Shown: piece by piece, positions 25,194 through 34,800 of the stretch
Layout: each line of letters begins with the position of its first letter
How positions within the stretch are numbered: the stretch's first letter is position 1
Source of the DNA: Palsa-1033 sp963735455
GTDB taxonomy: Bacteria > Chloroflexota > Limnocylindria > Limnocylindrales > CSP1-4
DNA length: 64,000 nt
Assembly: GCA_963735455.1 (NCBI GenBank)
Contig: CAVTKZ010000003.1
Location: 186,001 to 250,000, forward strand
Reading direction: 5' to 3'
Made by a program: the position numbers and the translations under genes
The notes under the pieces: generated by a model
Database searches by the model: none
Told to the model about the DNA's origin: nothing
Seen by the model: the letters and a program-made list of their open reading frames with translations, nothing else

Positions 25194-25844
25194 ATGGAGT
25201 ATCTGATTGACGCCCGGCCAGCGAGGTTCGTGATCGCGCTGGTGGCGTCGGCGAGCGTTGCACTGGCCGCGTGCAGTGGATCCTCCACCTCGTCGCCCAG
25301 TGCCACCTCGTCGCCCAGCGCGACCTCGTCGCCCAGCGCGACATTGGCCGCCACAGTCGACGCCTGCCTCGTGGGGACGTGGACGACGGTCGCCCAGAAC
25401 CAGAGCTCGCCGGCCAATGACGAGCAAATCACGTACGCCGGCGGCGCCGGCGAGGTCTTCTCGATCGACGCGAACGGCGAACTCACCATCGACACACAGG
25501 CAGCCCAAAAGGTCGTCTTCAACGACTCGGCCGGCGGAACCTTCTCCGCCACGGTCTCAGGCACGGGCCGGGGGACGATCACGACTTCCACCAACGGCAC
25601 AACTCGCATGTTCGACTTCAAACCGAGTGCCGATGACACCAGGAAGACGCTGAGCCTCAATTCGACCGGCACGGAACTGGGGCCGGCGAGGCCGGACACG
25701 CCATTTTCAGCCATCTACGCGTGCGCCCCTGGGCGGTTCACGTTCTACAAGACGCAGGTCAGCTACATGATCGATGGACCGATCGTGACGCTCAAGTCGG
25801 GCAGCGGTAACGCGTCGTCCACGGCGAGCCCCACCCCGTCCTGA
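25194..25844 (+). CDS. Secreted lipoprotein of unknown function
   Basis: 216 residues from ATG 25194 with AAGGAGG nine bases upstream. Signal peptide with lipobox LAAC (Cys27), then three SSPSAT repeats that come from an 18-bp tandem repeat. The mature part (about 55-200) is a small beta-rich domain: VDACLVGTWTTVAQN, ITYAGGAGEVFSIDANGELTID, then FKPSADDTRKTLSLNSTG. It recalls lipocalin-like stress lipoproteins. It follows the sigma/anti-sigma pair by 143 bases and may be in its regulon (inference). Confidence 0.75.
   Translation: MEYLIDARPARFVIALVASASVALAACSGSSTSSPSATSSPSATSSPSATLAATVDACLVGTWTTVAQNQSSPANDEQITYAGGAGEVFSIDANGELTIDTQAAQKVVFNDSAGGTFSATVSGTGRGTITTSTNGTTRMFDFKPSADDTRKTLSLNSTGTELGPARPDTPFSAIYACAPGRFTFYKTQVSYMIDGPIVTLKSGSGNASSTASPTPS
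25290..25343 (+). repeat. Three tandem copies of an 18-bp unit
   Basis: The unit begins TCGTCGCCCAG and encodes SSPSAT. Copies start at 25290, 25308 and 25326, with two to three base differences. It forms the linker behind the lipidated cysteine and may vary in copy number between strains. Confidence 0.85.
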
Positions 25845-25891
25845 CCAGAAGCCCGGGGCATGCCGTAGATCAGTTTCCGCATCGCGCCGTC

Positions 25892-26533
25892 TCAGCGTGA
25901 GAAGGTCAGGTGCGTCGTCCCGCTCGGGGCGACTTCGGACGTCACCCGATAGCCCTCCTCGAGCCCGCGCAGGTCGTCCCACAGCCGGAGGCCGCGGCCG
26001 AGCAGGATCGGGGCGATGGCAACGTGGAGCCGGTCGACGAGTCCGGCCTTGAGGAACTCGCGCGCCACGGTTGCGCCACCCCCGATCCGCACGTCCTTGC
26101 CCTCCGCGGCTTGCGCCGCGAGGTCGAGCGCCTCGCGGGGAGTGGCGCTGAGGAAATGGAAGGTGGTGCCGCCCGCCATCTCGAGGACCGGACGCGCCGC
26201 GTGGGTGAGCACGAACACCGGGACATGGAACGGAGGCTCAGCGCCCCACCAGCCGCGCCAGTCGGGATCATCGCGATTGGCGTGGAGCCCGAACATGCCG
26301 GCACCCATGATCTCCGCGCCGATCTCGGCGAAGTACGCCTGTGCGTACTCGTCGTCGACGCCGGTCGTCCCCTCGCCGGACGTCTCGTGCAACACCCGGG
26401 CCCGGAACGTGCGGGTCGCGACGTAGGCCTCGACGAGGCGCCCCCAGTCGTCCCCGAACGGGTTCTCGGGCGTCTGGTCGGTCGTCGTCGCGAAGCCGTC
26501 CAGGGAGATGTTCAGGTCAACCCGCACACTCAT
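25892..26533 (-). CDS. Dihydrofolate reductase-family (RibD C-terminal) protein
   Basis: 213 residues from ATG 26533. It has the RibD-C/DHFR fold pattern: MSVRVDLNISLDGFATT at the start, GMFGLHANRD, PVFVLTHAARP, VRIGGGATVAREFLKAGLVDRLHVAIAPILLGRGLRLWDD near the end. Members reduce pterin- or pyrimidine-like substrates with NADPH; the substrate here is unknown. It overlaps the DUF1801 gene by ATGA and is last in a run of six minus-strand small-enzyme genes. Confidence 0.87.
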   Translation of the reverse strand: MSVRVDLNISLDGFATTTDQTPENPFGDDWGRLVEAYVATRTFRARVLHETSGEGTTGVDDEYAQAYFAEIGAEIMGAGMFGLHANRDDPDWRGWWGAEPPFHVPVFVLTHAARPVLEMAGGTTFHFLSATPREALDLAAQAAEGKDVRIGGGATVAREFLKAGLVDRLHVAIAPILLGRGLRLWDDLRGLEEGYRVTSEVAPSGTTHLTFSR

Positions 26534-27007
26534 CGCTTCTTCCCGCCGAAACCGGGGATCGCCGCGGCCTGTTCCATCCACGACGCAATCTGGCCCTCGT
26601 CGATGTCCTCGAGTGATTCGAGGTCCACGCCACGCGAGTCCTTGCCCATCCCAATCGGCGCAACCGGCGGCACGGGCGTGAGGCTCGTGCCGCGCCCGAA
26701 CGTGAGCTTGACGTGGCCGGCGAAGCCGCCGCACGAGAAGCACCAGCCGTCGCCGACGCCATACCAGGCCATGCCCCACTTCACGCTGCGCTGCAGGGCC
26801 GGCAGCGTCCTGGCGGCCAGGGCATCGACGCGTTCGGCGATGGAGCGCTGCGGCTGCGGCAAGCTGCTGATGTAGGCCAGGACCGGCTTGATCGCCGAGC
26901 GCGGCCTTCGCGGGGCTTGCCCGGCCGGTCATGGCCACCGGCAGGGTCGTGAGGATGTGGCCTTGGGCGGCCGTTGGATTGGTTGGATTGCGTGCCTTCG
27001 GCGTCAT
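26530..27007 (-). pseudogene. DUF1801 (YdhG-like) protein with one frame break
   Basis: Translation should begin at ATG 27007, which has AGGGGG upstream and overlaps the preceding stop as ATGA, and reads MTPKARNPTNPTAAQGH. That frame leaves the family pattern near 26905. The continuation VLAYISSLPQPQRSIAERVDALAARTLPALQRSVKWGMAWYG and KLTFGRGTSLTPVPPVAP is in the next frame and ends at 26530, exactly overlapping the following start. One extra base in the C/G-rich stretch around 26895-26915 would explain it. Either an assembly error or a recent inactivation. The product would be a small YdhG-type protein of unknown biochemistry. Confidence 0.65.
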
Positions 27008-27555
27008 ACGGCCCCCTGAAGCTGGTAGGTGAGGACAACCACGCCCTTGGGCAGGCTGAGGGTATCGACGAGGCTGAACGACCGGTTCTGGACGGTCGTG
27101 AACAGGCGTTTCGTGCCGGTTCCAAGCACGATCGGGTAAACCATCAACCGGTACTCGTCGATCAGGTCGTGCCAGGTCAGGAAGTCGACCAGCTGGCCGC
27201 TGCCGCCGATCAGCAGGTCGCCGCCGTCTTCCGCCTTGAGCCTGCGAACTGCGTCGGCGACGTCGCCCTCGATGATCGTCGCGTTCCAGTCAGCGCGGGT
27301 CAGGGTTCGCGAGGCGACGTGCTTGGGCATCGCGTTCATCTTCTCGCCAAAGTCGCCGGTGCCCTCCATCGTCGGCCAGGCCGCGGCAAAGCCCTCATAG
27401 GTGATCCGGCCGAGGAGGAGGGCGTCGCTGGCGGACAGCTCCCGCGCCTTGAACTGCGCTGCCTCCTCGGACCAGAACGGGAATGACCAGCGGCCCGGCT
27501 CGTCGATGTAGCCATCGAGGGTGATGTACGTGCTGGCGACGACCTTGCGTGGCAT
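27004..27555 (-). CDS. Dihydrofolate reductase-family (RibD C-terminal) protein
   Basis: 183 residues from ATG 27555, whose A is shared with the TGA of the upstream GNAT gene; a GTG one codon earlier is the alternative. Family features: VVASTYITLDGYIDEPGRW, ALLLGRITYEGFAAAWPTM, GDLLIGGSGQLVDFLTWHDLIDEYRLMVYPIVLGTGTKRLF. This is the YyaP/YwjB-type DHFR-like group with a putative NADPH site around GGSG. A second paralogue lies two genes downstream in the same operon. Confidence 0.88.
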   Translation of the reverse strand: MPRKVVASTYITLDGYIDEPGRWSFPFWSEEAAQFKARELSASDALLLGRITYEGFAAAWPTMEGTGDFGEKMNAMPKHVASRTLTRADWNATIIEGDVADAVRRLKAEDGGDLLIGGSGQLVDFLTWHDLIDEYRLMVYPIVLGTGTKRLFTTVQNRSFSLVDTLSLPKGVVVLTYQLQGAV

Positions 27556-28082
27556 CACGTGCTCCTCTTGTCGGATCGGGACGCCGGGCGATCCCCAGGA
27601 CCGAACGGCAGGACCATGATCTGGATCGTCAGGCCGGTACCCTCGCGGAGCGGGTACTGGTCACCGTTGGCCGTGAAGCCGAGGTGCTCGTAGAGGGCGA
27701 TCGCCGGGGCGTTGGATGTCGTCACGCCCAGCCCGAGCGCAGGATACCCCGCCCCGACGGCCCATCCCTTCACGGCGTCGATCAAGGCCGTCCCCAGTCC
27801 GCGCCGGCGGGCCTCGGGAGCGACCCACATCGAGTACACCGCCGCGGCGTCGTCCCGACCGGGTGCCGACCCACCGAGCGCGAGCCCAACCAGGCCGTCA
27901 GGTCCATCCGCCACGAAGATCGCCCGATCGGGCCGATCGCTTCGTTCCTGCCACTCCTGGTCGGTCAGCGCCGCCTCGTCGGCATGCGTCGCTCCGAAGG
28001 CGTTCGGGGCGTCGGCCAATGCCCGCAGGCGGATCTCGCGGAACGCCGCCCACTCCTCGGGCCTGAGCCGCCGAACGTCCAC
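27555..28082 (-). CDS. GNAT-family N-acetyltransferase
   Basis: 175 residues from GTG 28082 with AGG upstream. The acetyl-CoA site is clear: VYSMWVAPEARRRGLGTALIDAVKGWA (about 84-110), with RRRGLG as the pyrophosphate loop, then NAPAIALYEHLGF as motif B. Substrate unknown. It overlaps the DHFR-like gene downstream and follows the DinB gene by 20 bases. Confidence 0.88.
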   Translation of the reverse strand: MDVRRLRPEEWAAFREIRLRALADAPNAFGATHADEAALTDQEWQERSDRPDRAIFVADGPDGLVGLALGGSAPGRDDAAAVYSMWVAPEARRRGLGTALIDAVKGWAVGAGYPALGLGVTTSNAPAIALYEHLGFTANGDQYPLREGTGLTIQIMVLPFGPGDRPASRSDKRST

Positions 28083-28102
28083 GACCTGGGCCTGGGACCC
28101 TG

Positions 28103-28651
28103 CTAGCCGCCGACGGCCGATGGGTCAGCGCGCCGGAGCAGGATCCCCAGGTAGGCCTTCCAGGGGCCAACCTCGGCGTCGTGCGAGCCGGCCAGCCCGG
28201 CGAAGACCTGCCCGACGTGGTCGAGGTCGTGGACGGCCCACGTTGCCAGCAGCTCCCGGAGGGTGACCTCGCCCAGCGAGGGGTGCAGGCCGCGCTGGTC
28301 AAGATCGGCCTCCGTGGCCAGCGTCCGGAACGAGACCAGATTTGCCGCACGGAGGGTGGCGAACTGCCCGACCAGGTCGTCGAGTGAGGCCGCCCTGTCG
28401 CGCTCGAGCATCGCGAAGCGCTCGAAGCGCTCGAACGTCACGGACGTCCCCTCTTCGAGGATCCGCCGGGTGCGGGTCAGCCAGTCGGTCTGCTCACCGG
28501 TGATCAGGTGGCCGACGACGTCGCGGGGGCGCCAGCCGCCCTCGACATCGGGCGTCCCCGTCCATGATTCGGGCAGGCCGACGAGCAAGGCCCGGAGCAG
28601 CACCGGGGTCCGCTCCAGGAGCGCGGTCGTCTCGAGGATGAAGGTCGTCAT
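28103..28651 (-). CDS. DinB-family metal-binding protein
   Basis: 182 residues with the four-helix DinB/YfiT pattern. A helix ends WRPRDVVGHLITGEQTDWLTRTRRIL with one His, and LRELLATWAVHDLDHVGQVFAGLA supplies HDLDH. Together these form the three-histidine metal site typical of the family. Many members are bacillithiol or mycothiol S-transferases; that role is possible but unproven. It overlaps the TfoX-like gene stop by four bases. Confidence 0.86.
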   Translation of the reverse strand: MTTFILETTALLERTPVLLRALLVGLPESWTGTPDVEGGWRPRDVVGHLITGEQTDWLTRTRRILEEGTSVTFERFERFAMLERDRAASLDDLVGQFATLRAANLVSFRTLATEADLDQRGLHPSLGEVTLRELLATWAVHDLDHVGQVFAGLAGSHDAEVGPWKAYLGILLRRADPSAVGG

Positions 28652-28995
28652 CGCGAGCCCTTCTTCGGAGTCAGGCCGGCGACGAAGTCGAGGGCCCGGC
28701 CGACCCAGGCCTCGCCCTCGGGCGTCCCGATCAGGCTGGCCGGCAGGCCGGCATAGCCACCCATCGGCCGCTCGGCGGGCCCGAACGGGTGACTGCCATC
28801 GAGCTGCCCCAGCCGGTCCAGGTCGGGCCGGGCCAGCTTGAGGCCGATCTCCGCGCCGTACAGGCCCATGAACATGTTGCCGTTCACGAACGCGCCCAGG
28901 TTCCCGAACATCGGCTTGATCTCGACCCGCGGGTCGTCGGGCACGAGCGCCCGGAAGCGAGCCTTGTCCGCTTCGCTTGGCTTCGGGATGTTCAT
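28648..28995 (-). CDS. TfoX N-terminal domain protein
   Basis: 115 residues from ATG 28995 (weak ribosome site; a longer frame to 29145 has no support). Phrases VEIKPMFGNLGAFVNGNMFMGLYGAEIGLKLARPDLDRL and MGGYAGLPASLIG match the stand-alone TfoX N-terminal domain family (YjhX-like). First gene of a six-gene minus-strand run that continues to 25892. The role in this organism is unknown; full-length TfoX in other bacteria regulates competence. Confidence 0.84.
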   Translation of the reverse strand: MNIPKPSEADKARFRALVPDDPRVEIKPMFGNLGAFVNGNMFMGLYGAEIGLKLARPDLDRLGQLDGSHPFGPAERPMGGYAGLPASLIGTPEGEAWVGRALDFVAGLTPKKGSR

Positions 28996-29129
28996 CGCCT
29001 GAAGGGTAGTCGAGCCGGCCGCCCCAGGCATTTCGGCAGATGCCCTGACGGTGGGAACGATCAGGTAGTTACCGCCGGCCGCATCGGTCGGGCAATCTCC
29101 GCGGACGAACCCGTTTGCCAGGGGATTTG

Positions 29130-29597
29130 GTGACCGCCGAATCAAGCAGCCCGACCGAAGCCGATAGCCTCATGGATGTCCTCCTCGTGGAGGACAATCC
29201 CGGCGATGTGCGCCTGACCCGCGAGGCGTTTCGCGACGTCAATCGCCTCGTCCGCCTGCACGTCGCCACGGACGGTGTCGAAGCGATGGCCTTTCTGAAC
29301 CGAACCGATGGCCACGAGTCCGCGCCGCGCCCGGCCCTGGTCCTGCTCGACCTCAACCTGCCCCGGATGGACGGCCGCGAGGTGCTCGGCCGGATCAAGG
29401 CCAACGAGGACCTCAAGACGATCCCCACGGTCATCGTCACGACCTCGGACATCCCGGCCGACGTCCTGATCAGCTACCGCCTCCAGGCCAATGCCTACCT
29501 GCGCAAGCCGATCGAGCTCGACGCCTTCGAGGACCTGGTCGTGAGCGTCAACGACTTCTGGCTCAAGCGGGTCTCGCTGCCACCCCAGCTGGCCTGA
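29130..29597 (+). CDS. CheY-like response regulator (Rcp1 type)
   Basis: 155 residues from GTG 29130, with AGGGGAT before it. A receiver domain only: acidic pair VLLVEDNPGDVRLTREAF, phosphoacceptor Asp in ALVLLDLNLPRMDG, Thr in VIVTTSD, Lys in AYLRKPIEL. The NPGDVRLTREAF helix is typical of phytochrome-partner (Rcp1) receivers. No output domain and no kinase gene is adjacent, so it is an orphan. Its stop abuts the convergent AI-2E gene by one base. Confidence 0.92.
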   Translation: MTAESSSPTEADSLMDVLLVEDNPGDVRLTREAFRDVNRLVRLHVATDGVEAMAFLNRTDGHESAPRPALVLLDLNLPRMDGREVLGRIKANEDLKTIPTVIVTTSDIPADVLISYRLQANAYLRKPIELDAFEDLVVSVNDFWLKRVSLPPQLA

Positions 29598-30797
29598 CTA
29601 CGGGGCGCCCTTCTCCGGCGTCCGGTTCATGGCCTCGGCCTGGTCGGCGGCGATGGCCACCGCCTCGTCGAGCGGGATCTCCGGGTCGACCGCCCGGACC
29701 TCGGCCAGGGTGTCCTCCAGGCTGATCCCTTCGACCTCTTCGACCGCCCGTCGATTGACGAGGTAGCGCACGAGCAGGTTGAGGACGGCCACGAACGGGA
29801 TCCCGAACAGGGCGCCCCACAGTCCCGCGATCTGGGCCCCGACGAGCAGGGCGAGCAGGACCAGGATCGGGTGCAGGCCGGCGCTCTCGCGCATCAGCCG
29901 GGGCTGGATCACGTTGACCAGCACGGTCTGGACGACGAACAGGATCAGGACCACCGGGATCGCGACCTCGGGCCGGAAGGCGATCGAGACGAGCAGCGGC
30001 GGGATCAGCGCCAGGGGTGGCCCGAAGAACGGGATGAACATGGCCAGGGCCACGACCAGCGTCGTCAGGAAGAGGTAGGGCAGCCCGAAGACCAGCCCGA
30101 CCACGATCGTCAGGATCACCTGGATCGTGACCAGGATCACCTGCGCCCGCAGGAAGCCGCCGAAGGCCCGCCCGACGGTGTGCTCGACGAGGGCCAGCTC
30201 GTCGGCGTAGCGGTTCGGCACCACCCGGCTCAGGGCGGCCAGGATCGCGTCGACATCGACCACCGCGTAGACCGACAGGACGACGATCAGGAACAGGTTG
30301 CCGATGACCGTCAGGGTCGTGCCGGCGATCGACTGGACCTCGCTGTTGAGCGAGGCGCTGATCGTCGCAAACAGCTCTTGCTGGCCCTGGTCGAAGGTTG
30401 CTGCCAGGTCGATCGTGCTGGTGCTCAGGCCGAGCGTCTTCTGGGCCCCGGTCAGCAGGCCGTGGATCCGGGTTGTCACCTCGGCGCCCCGGCCCAGGAT
30501 GTCGGTCGCGTCGCGGGCGCCGACCTGGACGATATCCAGGATCAGGACCACCACGAAGAGGACCACGCCAACGTAGACCAGGGCGATCGCCACGCCGCGA
30601 TGGACGCCCAGCCGGCGCCGGATCGCATCCGCCGCCTGGGCGACGAGGAAGGACAGCAGCCAGGCCAGGAAGATGACCAGCAGGATCGAGCTGAAGCCGC
30701 CGGCGATGGTGACCACCCGATCGACGATGAGCAGCCCGAAGAGCACGCTGCCGAGGACCAGGAAGGCCGTCACCAGGCGGGTGGACAGGGCGCTCAT
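29598..30797 (-). CDS. AI-2E family transporter, second of a tandem pair
   Basis: 399 residues from ATG 30797. About eight helices arranged as in the AI-2E/PerM/YdiK family, with VFGLPYLFLTTLVVALAMFIPFFGPPLALIPPLL and IQPRLMRESAGLHPILVLLALLVGAQIAGLWGALFGIPFVAV. A polar C-terminal tail of about 55 residues with many Glu/Asp is added. It overlaps the stop of the first transporter by ATGA, so the two may work as a hetero-oligomer or with related substrates (inference). Confidence 0.9.
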   Translation of the reverse strand: MSALSTRLVTAFLVLGSVLFGLLIVDRVVTIAGGFSSILLVIFLAWLLSFLVAQAADAIRRRLGVHRGVAIALVYVGVVLFVVVLILDIVQVGARDATDILGRGAEVTTRIHGLLTGAQKTLGLSTSTIDLAATFDQGQQELFATISASLNSEVQSIAGTTLTVIGNLFLIVVLSVYAVVDVDAILAALSRVVPNRYADELALVEHTVGRAFGGFLRAQVILVTIQVILTIVVGLVFGLPYLFLTTLVVALAMFIPFFGPPLALIPPLLVSIAFRPEVAIPVVLILFVVQTVLVNVIQPRLMRESAGLHPILVLLALLVGAQIAGLWGALFGIPFVAVLNLLVRYLVNRRAVEEVEGISLEDTLAEVRAVDPEIPLDEAVAIAADQAEAMNRTPEKGAP

Positions 30798-31855
30798 GGC
30801 AGGCCGACCTCGGGCTCGGCGAGCTCCCGGAAGACGACGTTGACGGCGGCCGCAAGCGGGACACCGAGCAGGCCGCCCAGCACGCCGTAGGTGCTCAGCC
30901 CGACCAGGACCGCGAAGATCGTGACGACCGGATGGAGGTGGACCGCCCGGCCGACCACGAGGGGCATGACCAGCTGGTCCTCGACCTGGCGGACGACGAA
31001 GTAGAAGACGACCACGGCCAGCGCCAGCCCGGCCCCACCGTGAGCGAAGGCGTCCGTCCCGGCGATGGCGGTGGCGATCAGCGGCCCGACCAGCGGAATG
31101 ATCTCGAGGACGCCGGTCAGGGCGGCGATCGCCAGGGCGTAAGGCAGGTGCAGGATCGGGCCGATCACGACGTACACGACCGACGCGACCCCGGCCATCA
31201 GGACCAGCTGGCCGCGCAGCCACTTGCCCAGGATCGCGTGGATCCGGGCCAGGACCGCGATCGTCCGGGTGCGGTGCTGGAAGGGCAGGACTCGGATCGT
31301 CCGATCGCGCAATGTCGCGCCGTCGACCAGGAAGTAGAACGTGACGATGATCACCAGGATCACCTGCAGGCCCACCTCGCCGATCCGGCCGGCGAGCTCG
31401 ACGGCGTTGCCCGGCGAGGCGAAATAGCCACTGGCATCGGCCTGCAGGGTCTGGGCGATCAGGGCGACCGAGATGTGCTGGCTGCCGACCACGATCGTGT
31501 CCGACCCGACCAGCTGCTGGATCGCGTTGGCCAGGGCGTCGGGGCCGCCCGCATTGAACTGCTCGAGCTCCCGGATCAGGCGTTCGGCCACGAAGACGTC
31601 GAGCAACACGAAGCCGATCAGGGCGATCAGGTAGCCGATCGCGACGACCGCGACGCGGGGCAGGCCGGTTCGGTGCTGGACGGTGGTGACCACCGGGCTG
31701 AAGGCATAGGCAATCACGGCAGCCACGATGAACGGGCCGAGGATTGGCCGGGCCAGCCAGGCAATCCCGAGCAGGACGAGGCCAACGACCAGGAACGAGC
31801 GGCCGCGCAGGACCAGGTTCTGGTCGGGCTCAGCCTCGTGCGGGTCGGTCGTCAT
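30794..31855 (-). CDS. AI-2E family transporter, first of a tandem pair
   Basis: 353 residues. Family signatures: ILEL-like GVLEIIPLVGPLIATAIAG, VEDQLVMPLVVGRAVHLHPVVTIFAVLVG and LGGLLGVPLAAAVNVVFREL. It is translationally coupled to a paralogue downstream. The family includes exporters and Na+/H+ antiporter-like proteins; the substrate here is unknown. It follows the cyclase-ATPase gene by 30 bases on the same strand. Confidence 0.9.
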   Translation of the reverse strand: MTTDPHEAEPDQNLVLRGRSFLVVGLVLLGIAWLARPILGPFIVAAVIAYAFSPVVTTVQHRTGLPRVAVVAIGYLIALIGFVLLDVFVAERLIRELEQFNAGGPDALANAIQQLVGSDTIVVGSQHISVALIAQTLQADASGYFASPGNAVELAGRIGEVGLQVILVIIVTFYFLVDGATLRDRTIRVLPFQHRTRTIAVLARIHAILGKWLRGQLVLMAGVASVVYVVIGPILHLPYALAIAALTGVLEIIPLVGPLIATAIAGTDAFAHGGAGLALAVVVFYFVVRQVEDQLVMPLVVGRAVHLHPVVTIFAVLVGLSTYGVLGGLLGVPLAAAVNVVFRELAEPEVGLP

Positions 31856-31885
31856 GGCGTGACTGTGACGGCTCTACCGACGCTG

Positions 31886-34800
31886 TCAATCAGCCAGCGG
31901 CCGGGGTCTTCGAGCATCGGCAGCCACCAGCAGCGCTGTCGCGCGGTCGAGCCACCAGGGTGCCTGGGCGGTGCCCGCGAGCTCGACGGCCGTTCGGGCC
32001 GTTGCCCGGGCAGCGGCGAGCGGCCCGCGGTGGCTGGCGACCATGGCCACCGCGAGCGCTCGCGACGCGGCCAGGAGTGGCGTGACCGGCCCCACGTCGA
32101 CCGCCAGATAGCGGCCAACGCACGTCTCGGCGGCTCCGATCTCGCCGCGCTCCAGCCAGGCGCCGACGATCGTCTCGACCGACGCCAGCCAGCTCGGCGC
32201 GTTTTCGCCCAGGCCGATCGCGTCGAGGAGGGGATCGGGGGGCAGCTCGGGCGGCTCGGCCAGCCCGGCTTCGGCCAGGCGCAGGTCGACCGCTGCGCGC
32301 ATGACGGTCCCGTACGGCGAGGTCGGGAAGCTGCCGCTCCGGCGGGTGAACCAATCGGTCGCCCGGCCCAGCAGCGCCAGGTCGCCCGTCGCCGCGGCGA
32401 TCGGGCTCAGGGCGAACCAGGTCCGGACGGCGATCCTGTCGTAGCTCCTCGCGTCGGCCAGGTCCAGCGCCTTGATCCCCTCGAGCCGGGCGAGCGGCCA
32501 ATCGCCGGCCTCGAGCTCCAGCTCGCAGCGCGCCTGGTGGATCCAGCCCTGCTGCTCGGTCAGGGCGCGCGCCTCGGCGATCGCCTGGGCCTCGTCGAGG
32601 AGCGCCCGGACCCGGTCCCGGTCGCCCGGCTCCGTCATCAGGCTCGCGGCATTGGCCAGGGCACTGGCCGCGATCGGCCAGCGCTCCAGCCGGCCGGCCT
32701 CGGCCCCGAATTCCAGCCACTCATCGGGCCCGACCCGGCCAGCCGAATGGCCCAGGCGGAGGACGCCGCGGCGGGCTTCGAAGATCAGCTCGGGGTCGGC
32801 CGTCTCGAGCGCCACCCGGGCCACGACCTGGGCCTCAGCGTGAAGTGCACCGTAGTCGTTGGTCAGGCCCTCCAGGGCGTTGAGCCGGGCCAGCTGGAGA
32901 GGCACCGCCGCGTGGGGGTCGCCTTCGCCGGTCACCGCCAGGGCCGCTTCGGCGATCTCCCGCGCCTGGGCGAAGTGCATCTCCTCAAAGCGCAGCCCGG
33001 ACCGGGCGGCGGTCGCGGCCGCATACCCGCGCCGGGCGTCGGCTCGTGCCGGATCGGGGCTGCTGGGATGCGCCAGGGCGGCCTGATATCGAGCGGCCGA
33101 GCGCTCGAACAGCTCGGCGGCTGAGTCAAGGTCGGCGGCCCGGGCGGTGGCCTCGGCAGCTCGCCTCAGCCGCCGGGCGAGCACGCCGTCGGCAGCCCCG
33201 GTCGAGAGGTCCAGCGAGCGAAGGTAGAGGACTCGGGCGGCCTCGCTCGCGAAGCGCGCCGCGGCGAGGTCGCCAGCTTGCTCGAGCCAGTCCGCCGCGA
33301 GGGCCGCCGCCGTCGGCCGGTCCAGGCCCTCGCTAACCTCGGTGGCCAGGGCCGGCGTGCTTTCGAGGGCGGCGGCGAAGTGGTCGCCGATCTGCTCGGC
33401 CAGCTCGAGCCGACGCTCGCCGGCGGTTCGTTCGAGCCAGCGAGCCAGGCGGACGTGGAGCCGGGCGCGCTCGGCTCGCGACAGGCTGGCGTAGCCGGCG
33501 TCGCGGAGCAGGGCGTGGCGATAGGCGTAGCCCGGTCCGGTGATCGGGTCGACGTCCAGGCCTCCGATCAGCGCCCGCCGCTCGAGGGTCGCCAGCGAGG
33601 CCTCGACCGAAGGGACGTCGAGCGCGGCCAGGGCGGCGACCGGGAACCGCCGGCCGGCGACGGCCGCCCGGCGTGCCGCGCTCCGGGCGCCCGACGGCAG
33701 GTCGTCGAGCTGGGCGGCGTAGATCGCCTGGACGGTGGCCGGCAGGCTGATCTCGTGGGCCTCGGCCGCCAACCGCCAGCTCTGGCCAGCGGCCGGCTGG
33801 ACCAGGAGGCCCACGCTGGCCCAGGTTCGGAGCAGCTCCTCGATGAACAGCGGGTTGCCGTCCGACGCGGCCACCACCCGGCTCCCGAGTGGCTGGGGCA
33901 AGGCCCCGCCGATCAGCGCCGTCACCAGCTCGTCCGCGGCGTGCGGCGCCAGGGTCCCCAGTTCGAGGACCGGCCAGCCGAGGCCGGCCCGATCCCCCGG
34001 CCGGGCGACGCGCTCCAGGATCGCCGGCCGGCCGGTGGCCAGGATCAGCCGGCCCGCGCGGCTTGGCTGCCGGCCGGCCAGCTCGAGGAAGCTGAGCAGG
34101 TCGGGATCGGCCCAGTGGAGATCCTCGATGAGCCACACGGCGGGCCGGCCGACGCCGGCCGCGTCGAGCATCGTGGCCCAGGCGTCGAAGAGCGCGGCCT
34201 GGTCGGACGGCCGGACCGTCGCGCCCGGCTGCGGATCGGCGAGACGGCGCACCTCGTCCGCGACGACGTTCGCCCGTCCGGCTGGAACTCCGGCCCGGAG
34301 GAGCGTGGCGAGGAGCACGGTTCGATCGGCCGGGTCCAGGCCCGTGGTGCCGCGCAACAGGTCGATGATCGCGCCGAAGGGCGACACGGCCTCGGCGGGC
34401 AACCGGGCCCGGAGCACCCCGAAGCCGTCCAGCCGCCGCAGGAATTCGTCGACCAGGCGCGACTTGCCGACGCCCGGTGGCGCGACAACGAGGAGGCGCT
34501 CCGCGCCGCCGCCATGAATGCCCTCGGCCCGCGCCTGGAGCCGGCGCAGATCGTCCGAACGCCCGATCAGGGGCGCCCGCAGGCCACCCATCGCCAGCTC
34601 ACGAGATCGGACCGGGCGGATGGCCACGGCGAGGCTCACCCGGAGCGGGTCGGTCTTGCCCTTGACCGCGATCGGCTCGAGCGGCTCGAGCTCGACCGAC
34701 TCGGCCACCGCCAGCGCGCTGGCCTCCCCGAGCAGGACCCGCCCGGCCGGCGCCGCGGCCTGCAGACGGGCCGCGGTATTGACCGCGTCACCGGTCACCA

